DNA of 64,000 nucleotides from Lycocorax pyrrhopterus obiensis (Eukaryota > Chordata > Aves > Passeriformes > Paradisaeidae): NCBI GenBank assembly GCA_014706295.1, contig JACSVZ010000002.1:129589431-129653430 (forward strand), read 5' to 3'. Shown here in pieces: positions 59,446 to 64,000 of this stretch (its first letter is position 1; each line of letters begins with the position of its first letter). The notes beneath the pieces were generated by a model, which did not search any database, had not been told where the DNA came from, and saw nothing but the letters and a program-made list of their open reading frames with translations. Both the position numbers and the translations under genes were made by a program.

Positions 59446-61792
59446 TGACGGCTGAAAATAATAAAACAACAAAATTTAGCTTTGTAAAGCACAATAAGCA
59501 AAGCACCAAACCACCATCGGTCACGCCAAGAAGCAGAAACCTATCTCTGCTCTGGTCTCGCAGCCGCCAGGCGAGCGGCTCTGCGTTCTGAGGTACCGAT
59601 CCCTGCCTCTCCCCAGCCGTTCCTTCAGGAAGGGACCACTGCGTTTTGGAAGACACGAAACGCGGAGGTGGAGGTAGCCCAGAAACACTGGGGAGGCAAC
59701 GCGGTGGGCAGTTCCAGCCAGGAAAGCAAACAGCACAGCCCGGGCTGCACCACATACTGCACCCAGCGAGCCTCGGGTGAAGGCGCTCACTCGCAGGCTG
59801 CTCTAGCCCTGGCCGAGGCTAGGGGTGGGAGGGGGGGGGGGGGGGGGGAAGAGAATTCCAGGCCAAACATTTCTCCTAAAGATTTTTTTTTTTTATCGTA
59901 AAGCCACAAAGTTTTTGGCATGGTCCACAAAAAGTTCTTCTTTCCTCTCTCCCCTTCCTTTCTAGCACTCGCATTAAATGTTTTGCTTCCATTCTTCATC
60001 GTGGTTCTGGGAAGCTATTTTGGCAGAAGCTTGTGCATTTAACATTTCAAAGAAACTGGTTTAGCTCTGGCAGCAATCATTTCTACATTTAAAAGCATTA
60101 AAGGAATTTAAAGCTCAAAGTTTGAGACATTCAAAATATACACACTCTGTAATATAATTTCTATTACAACGGTTTATCACATGGTAATACATAGTAATAA
60201 GGCTAGTGTAGCAAATCTGCAAAAGTTAACTCAAACATGAACCCACATACTTCCTATTAACATTTTTACTAGAAACATTCTTTTTTACAATATTGTTTGA
60301 AGATTACAGTTTGTTATTAGCATTTAATACAATCAAAAATCCAAGTAAGCATATTGGACTTGGATACTTTCATTTAACAGGAGGAAATGGGGGAAAGTGC
60401 TTAGCCATCACATTTCAGCCACCATGAAATTTGTTATGCATCTCCACCAAGAACAGTCTATTTAATAGAGGATTTCAAGCAATCGTCCCATGCCAATGGA
60501 ATAGGAAACATGAGAAAAAAAGACAAAAGAGAGCATCTCAGATATATATTGCAGACAATGAATGTGGTTTTTCAATGTGTTTCAAGCACTTCTTTTTCAA
60601 ATTAATAAGTCATCCAGAGATCACTACTATTCTCATTCTTTAAATCTCTTCAACCTTACTTCATTTCCCACCGATTAGTAGAATTTAATCTTTTGAATTT
60701 TGTTCTGCTGTGTGCATAAAAATTGCTATTTTTAGCTTAACAATAAAGTTTTAAAATGTTGAGGCTTTTTCATTAAATAAGCTTAAATCCAAATTAAAAC
60801 ATCTGGATTTCAGTGTCCTGAACTGTTTTTATTGAAGGAATGGAAACTTCTAAACAATATCAGACAGTTTGCATGTGGATTTAGGCAAGCTTTTTAATTT
60901 TTCCCAAATACACTGTGAAGCATTTGATAATTCCATATTAACGTGCTTTGTTCAGTGATAAGATTAAGTATTTTTAATAGTCCCATGATGCCCAATGTCA
61001 GCATTTACTTCAGCTTTTACAACAGATTAACTCTATCACCTTAATATATACAGCCTCTTTTCATATGTTTACTTGTATATTAAAGCCACACAAATCTCAT
61101 TGGTATGCGGGGGAAAAAAACTGAACGAGGGGAAGAGAAAAGTAACTAAAATAAGGTCCTTCTAGATTTCAGGGACACTAACAGTTTTATTTTCTTTCTA
61201 TAATTTGCCTAAATTCAGTTTGCTGATTTTTTTTTTTTTTACATTGCTAAGCAGCTTTTAAGATACTAATTTCAGCAGCCAGCTTCACAAGGAAACACCT
61301 TTGTAACCTATTGAAAGAGTGCCTTTCTGTATGAGGAGCTTCGCACATGTAATGGTGTGATTCTCTCTACCTTACAAGGAAAATAATAATATTATTACCT
61401 CAAGGAGGTAAACCCAACACTACTTCACTACTGCACTATCTTGCTATCTTAACTTTTGGGGAAGAGGGGGAAAGAAGACAACAGAGGACAAGACAGGGAA
61501 TAAATCACTAGTCAGTCCAATCTCTCAAAACTCTGCCATTATCAAAAGAAAAAAATAAGAATCCATTTGATTTTACCTTTCAGTTCGGGTGCTGCATCAT
61601 CCACTCTGAATTAAGTTAGTGATTAATTACAAGGCTTGCATTAGTAGCAATCAACATATTCACAAAATCCTTCTGAAATATGTTTTTAAGTTACTATAAA
61701 TATTACTGTGAGCCTTTAAAATCCTACACACTTCTTAAACCAGTAATTAAAAAGTTAAGAGACTTTAAAGGGAAGTAGTTTTATAAAGTATG
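59446..61792. other. Spacer between UQCRB and MTERF3, probably including MTERF3 3' sequence
   Basis: From 59.46 to 59.82 kb the DNA is GC-moderate with no recognised gene. It then has an 18-G run and an AT-rich part from 59.9 kb on. Further minus-strand AATAAA signals at 61186-61191 and 60828-60833 would allow longer MTERF3 3' UTRs. No exon or RNA gene seen. Confidence 0.5.
59831..59848. repeat. G18 homopolymer
   Basis: Eighteen consecutive G preceded by GGGGTGGGA. It is a G-quadruplex-prone tract and a common site of sequencing-length error. A run of 12 T follows at 59883-59894. Confidence 0.95.
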
Positions 61793-61798
61793 TTTATT
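61793..61798 (-). other. Candidate MTERF3 poly(A) signal, proximal
   Basis: AATAAA on the minus strand only 40 bases after the MTERF3 stop codon. If used, the 3' UTR would be about 60 bases. More distal hexamers exist at 61186-61191 and 60828-60833. Confidence 0.45.
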
Positions 61799-61837
61799 TC
61801 CTAACTTAATTCCATAATTAGCAACACATGTAAAAAA

Positions 61838-62032
61838 TTAAAGTGTTTTTAAGAAATTTTCAAAGTCCTGCATAGAAGCTTTGGCAATCTCTGTACAAAA
61901 CACCTCATCGGGCAAGGATACCAGCTGATCCAGAGAGATGTAGCTGGGTTGTGCTGGGTCATACTGGGCTCTTCCCAAGAATGCAAGAAACATATGCCTC
62001 TCTCTGATTCGTAATAGCTTTGAGTTGAAAAC
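61838..62032 (-). CDS. MTERF3: MTERF3 terminal coding exon (C-terminal 64 aa; gene continues past the window)
   Basis: After acceptor TTTCTTTCTTAG the exon codes [64 protein letters not shown] and TAA (61838-61840). The end matches the MTERF3 C-terminus ([41 protein letters not shown]). MTERF3 is a mitochondrial protein of repeated helical mTERF modules that represses mtDNA transcription initiation and supports mitochondrial ribosome assembly (family knowledge). The upstream exons, including the presequence and most repeats, are not in the 2 kb that remain. It is in tandem with UQCRB, 2.5 kb upstream of that gene's start codon. Confidence 0.95.
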   Translation of the reverse strand, partial: VFNSKLLRIRERHMFLAFLGRAQYDPAQPSYISLDQLVSLPDEVFCTEIAKASMQDFENFLKTL

Positions 62033-63917
62033 CTAAGAAAGAAAAAAGGGAAGAAGTTTTTAGGTTGTCTAAATTTCAGACTCTGAGACATTGAAAATAA
62101 GAGTCTTTTTTAGACAAACTGAAGAGCTAGGAAGAAAACAAATAATACACTTATTTTCCTTTAATTTATGTCAAATACCAGGTAGGTTACATTTATGTAT
62201 AAATTATCTAAACTCTAAATAAATACTTCAATACAATATGCTGACATACACAACAGAAAACAGGGAGTGATACAAAAAACCTAATGTGCTTGAGAGTTGT
62301 TTCTATATAACAGCTATATTACTTTTGTGTAATCACAGCCAAGAAAGTGGAGAGAGAGATTCAGAAACAGGGAGCATTTTCCCTGTAGCTTCAGACAGAT
62401 TCAAATGAGCATTGTTATAAGGATGAAATGAAGAGGTGACCACATGGCATAATACAAACAACAAAATAGCACAGTGGCACGGGCAAAGGTGAGTGGCTGT
62501 GACTCCTGTCATCATAACACAGCCAAAAAGGCACAGTGTGGTGGTTCAAAACAACCATTTGTCTTCTGCTGCACAGCAATGCCTACCTTTGAAGATACCT
62601 GCCACCAAAAAAAAAATTCTAGATGGTCAAAAATGAGAACAATAGTAGGGGAAACACAAAAGAAATCAGCAGAACATCTAAAAAGAGAGGGAAGTGCAGA
62701 AGATGAGATGCACAGTTAAGTCATAAAAGCAAAGATCTAAGTTCATTTCTGAGCAGTACAACTGAATAGAGAGAGATGCTATAGAGGAGATAACGGTGAA
62801 AATGTGAATGCTACACAGAGCGAGCAGAGATTTTACTAAAAAAGAGACTACATTGATGAAAGAAGAATTCCATGAGGATGCAAACTAATTTGAACAAGGA
62901 GGGAAAAACAAAACTACTGTTCCTCCCCTGCCTTTCTTGAATTTTAAGAGGGAGTCAGAAGACAGGAGAAAAAACAAAAAAAACCAAAACAACACTTAAC
63001 CACCATTTATGGAGATAGCTGACAGAAAGAATGGCTACAAGAACAGCTGTAACATCAGAGAGAATTTGACCCAAGAAAATGCCCTGTATACTTCCTATTT
63101 TCAACATTACTGTAATTCTGGATAGAAGCAAGTACATATGGAGACAAATATGCATTTGTGAATGCCCAAGTTAAAGGCCCAACCATATACAGACTGACAT
63201 GCACTACCTGTATCCTGGAACTCACAGTTTTTGAGGATGAAAGGGAAGAACGGGAAAGAGAGGGAGTGACTGTGCCAAGAACAAAGAAGAGAGGAAACTC
63301 TCCACTTACCCTTCCAAACAAAGGGAAGAAAAATAATGAGGTGAACCACCACAAAGCCAACAATAAGACAACTGAGAAGGAAGTGAGCAAAACTTGTGGC
63401 CACTTACAGATCAAGGAGGGCAAAGTGACACAGATGAGCATTAGAGCAAGCATCCTTGTTAACTAAAGATATATTAAATAGCAAGATAATCAAAATCCTG
63501 AGGAAAAGTTTTATTCCCCCATACAATTTTGGCTTTCTAGCCACTTAGATTCTCTATTAGGCTTGCTTTAGAAAGAAAATTACTGCTGTTCAGAGGCTGT
63601 AATTTGTGCTTTCATTTTTACCTGGTAAGAAGATCATGCAACTGCATGTCAGCATTGAATGAAGTGACTAACACTTCCAGCTTTTAATTTGTGAGGAAGT
63701 AACAGTAATGAGGAGGTAGAAAAAAACCCCAAAATAATAATCAGGAAACAAATATATTTTCAGTCCTGTGGTATTTTAGCAATTGCTGCAGCAATAAGAA
63801 GACCAATGAGAATCTGACTGCCTAACGGACAGAACTTCTCTTATCTTTACACTGTATTTTCAGATCCTAAAATCTCTAAAGCTTATTTTTTAAGTAGACA
63901 GACCTAAAAGAAATGTT

Positions 63918-63961
<44 letters not shown>

Positions 63962-64000
63962 TATAAATGTTATCTAATGAACAGATCTTCTGCATAATCT
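62033..64000 (-). other. MTERF3: MTERF3 last intron (partial)
   Basis: No further MTERF3 exon was recognised to the window end, so the intron is at least 1.97 kb. From about 62.6 to 63.45 kb the plus strand is purine-rich, giving medium-length frames on both strands without known domains. A GT microsatellite lies near the end. Confidence 0.75.
63922..63962. repeat. (TG)n(TA)n compound microsatellite
   Basis: About 15 TG units followed by about five TA units. Likely variable in length between individuals. Confidence 0.97.

Noticed and set aside
63055..63453. 132-codon hydrophobic minus-strand frame as a membrane protein or extra MTERF3 exon
   Set aside because: Not mTERF-like, and the hydrophobicity is explained by the complement of a purine-rich plus strand.
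1..64000. CRISPR arrays, operons, phage or other microbial systems
   Set aside because: The window is vertebrate DNA with spliced genes and CR1 fossils. No regularly spaced repeats or clustered prokaryotic-type genes were seen.

Overview
The window is vertebrate nuclear DNA, most probably from a bird. It holds few spliced genes in long non-coding stretches, CpG islands at gene starts, AT-rich flanks and two decayed CR1-type LINE copies, and I recognised no SINEs. Three genes can be identified from their exons, all on the minus strand: GDF6 (complete coding region, two exons), UQCRB (complete coding region, four exons) and MTERF3 (last coding exon only; the rest lies beyond base 64,000). As far as I recall, the same three genes are neighbours on human 8q22.1, so this looks like a conserved syntenic block. 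No alignment could be run, so the bird assignment is an inference.

Layout. 1-9,850: non-coding distal 3' flank of GDF6, with a decayed minus-strand LINE at about 5.3-6.7 kb. 9,850-11,703: AT-rich 3' UTR/flank of GDF6. 11,704-12,572: GDF6 exon 2. 12,573-22,174: a 9.6-kb intron with a string of CpG islands and AT-rich blocks that look regulatory. 22,175-22,511: GDF6 exon 1, inside a CpG island. 22,760-54,650: about 32 kb of intergenic DNA, containing one isolated CpG island at 33.8-34.15 kb with a near-consensus CTCF motif, a plus-strand CR1 fossil at 41.2-42.2 kb, and a TA microsatellite. 54,801-59,319: UQCRB, with a CpG-island promoter carrying NRF1, CCAAT, GC-box and TISU/YY1 motifs. 59,460-61,790: spacer and probable MTERF3 3' region. 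61,838-62,032: MTERF3 terminal exon, followed by MTERF3 intron to the window end.

The block pairs a developmental signalling gene (GDF6, a secreted BMP-family ligand) with two nuclear genes for mitochondrial function: UQCRB (complex III subunit) and MTERF3 (mitochondrial transcription/ribosome factor). The lone CpG island with the CTCF motif lies between the two types of gene and is a reasonable candidate domain boundary. I found no prokaryotic-type system, CRISPR array, convincing tRNA gene or intact mobile element. Most open frames in the window are chance frames in GC-rich or pyrimidine-rich DNA.
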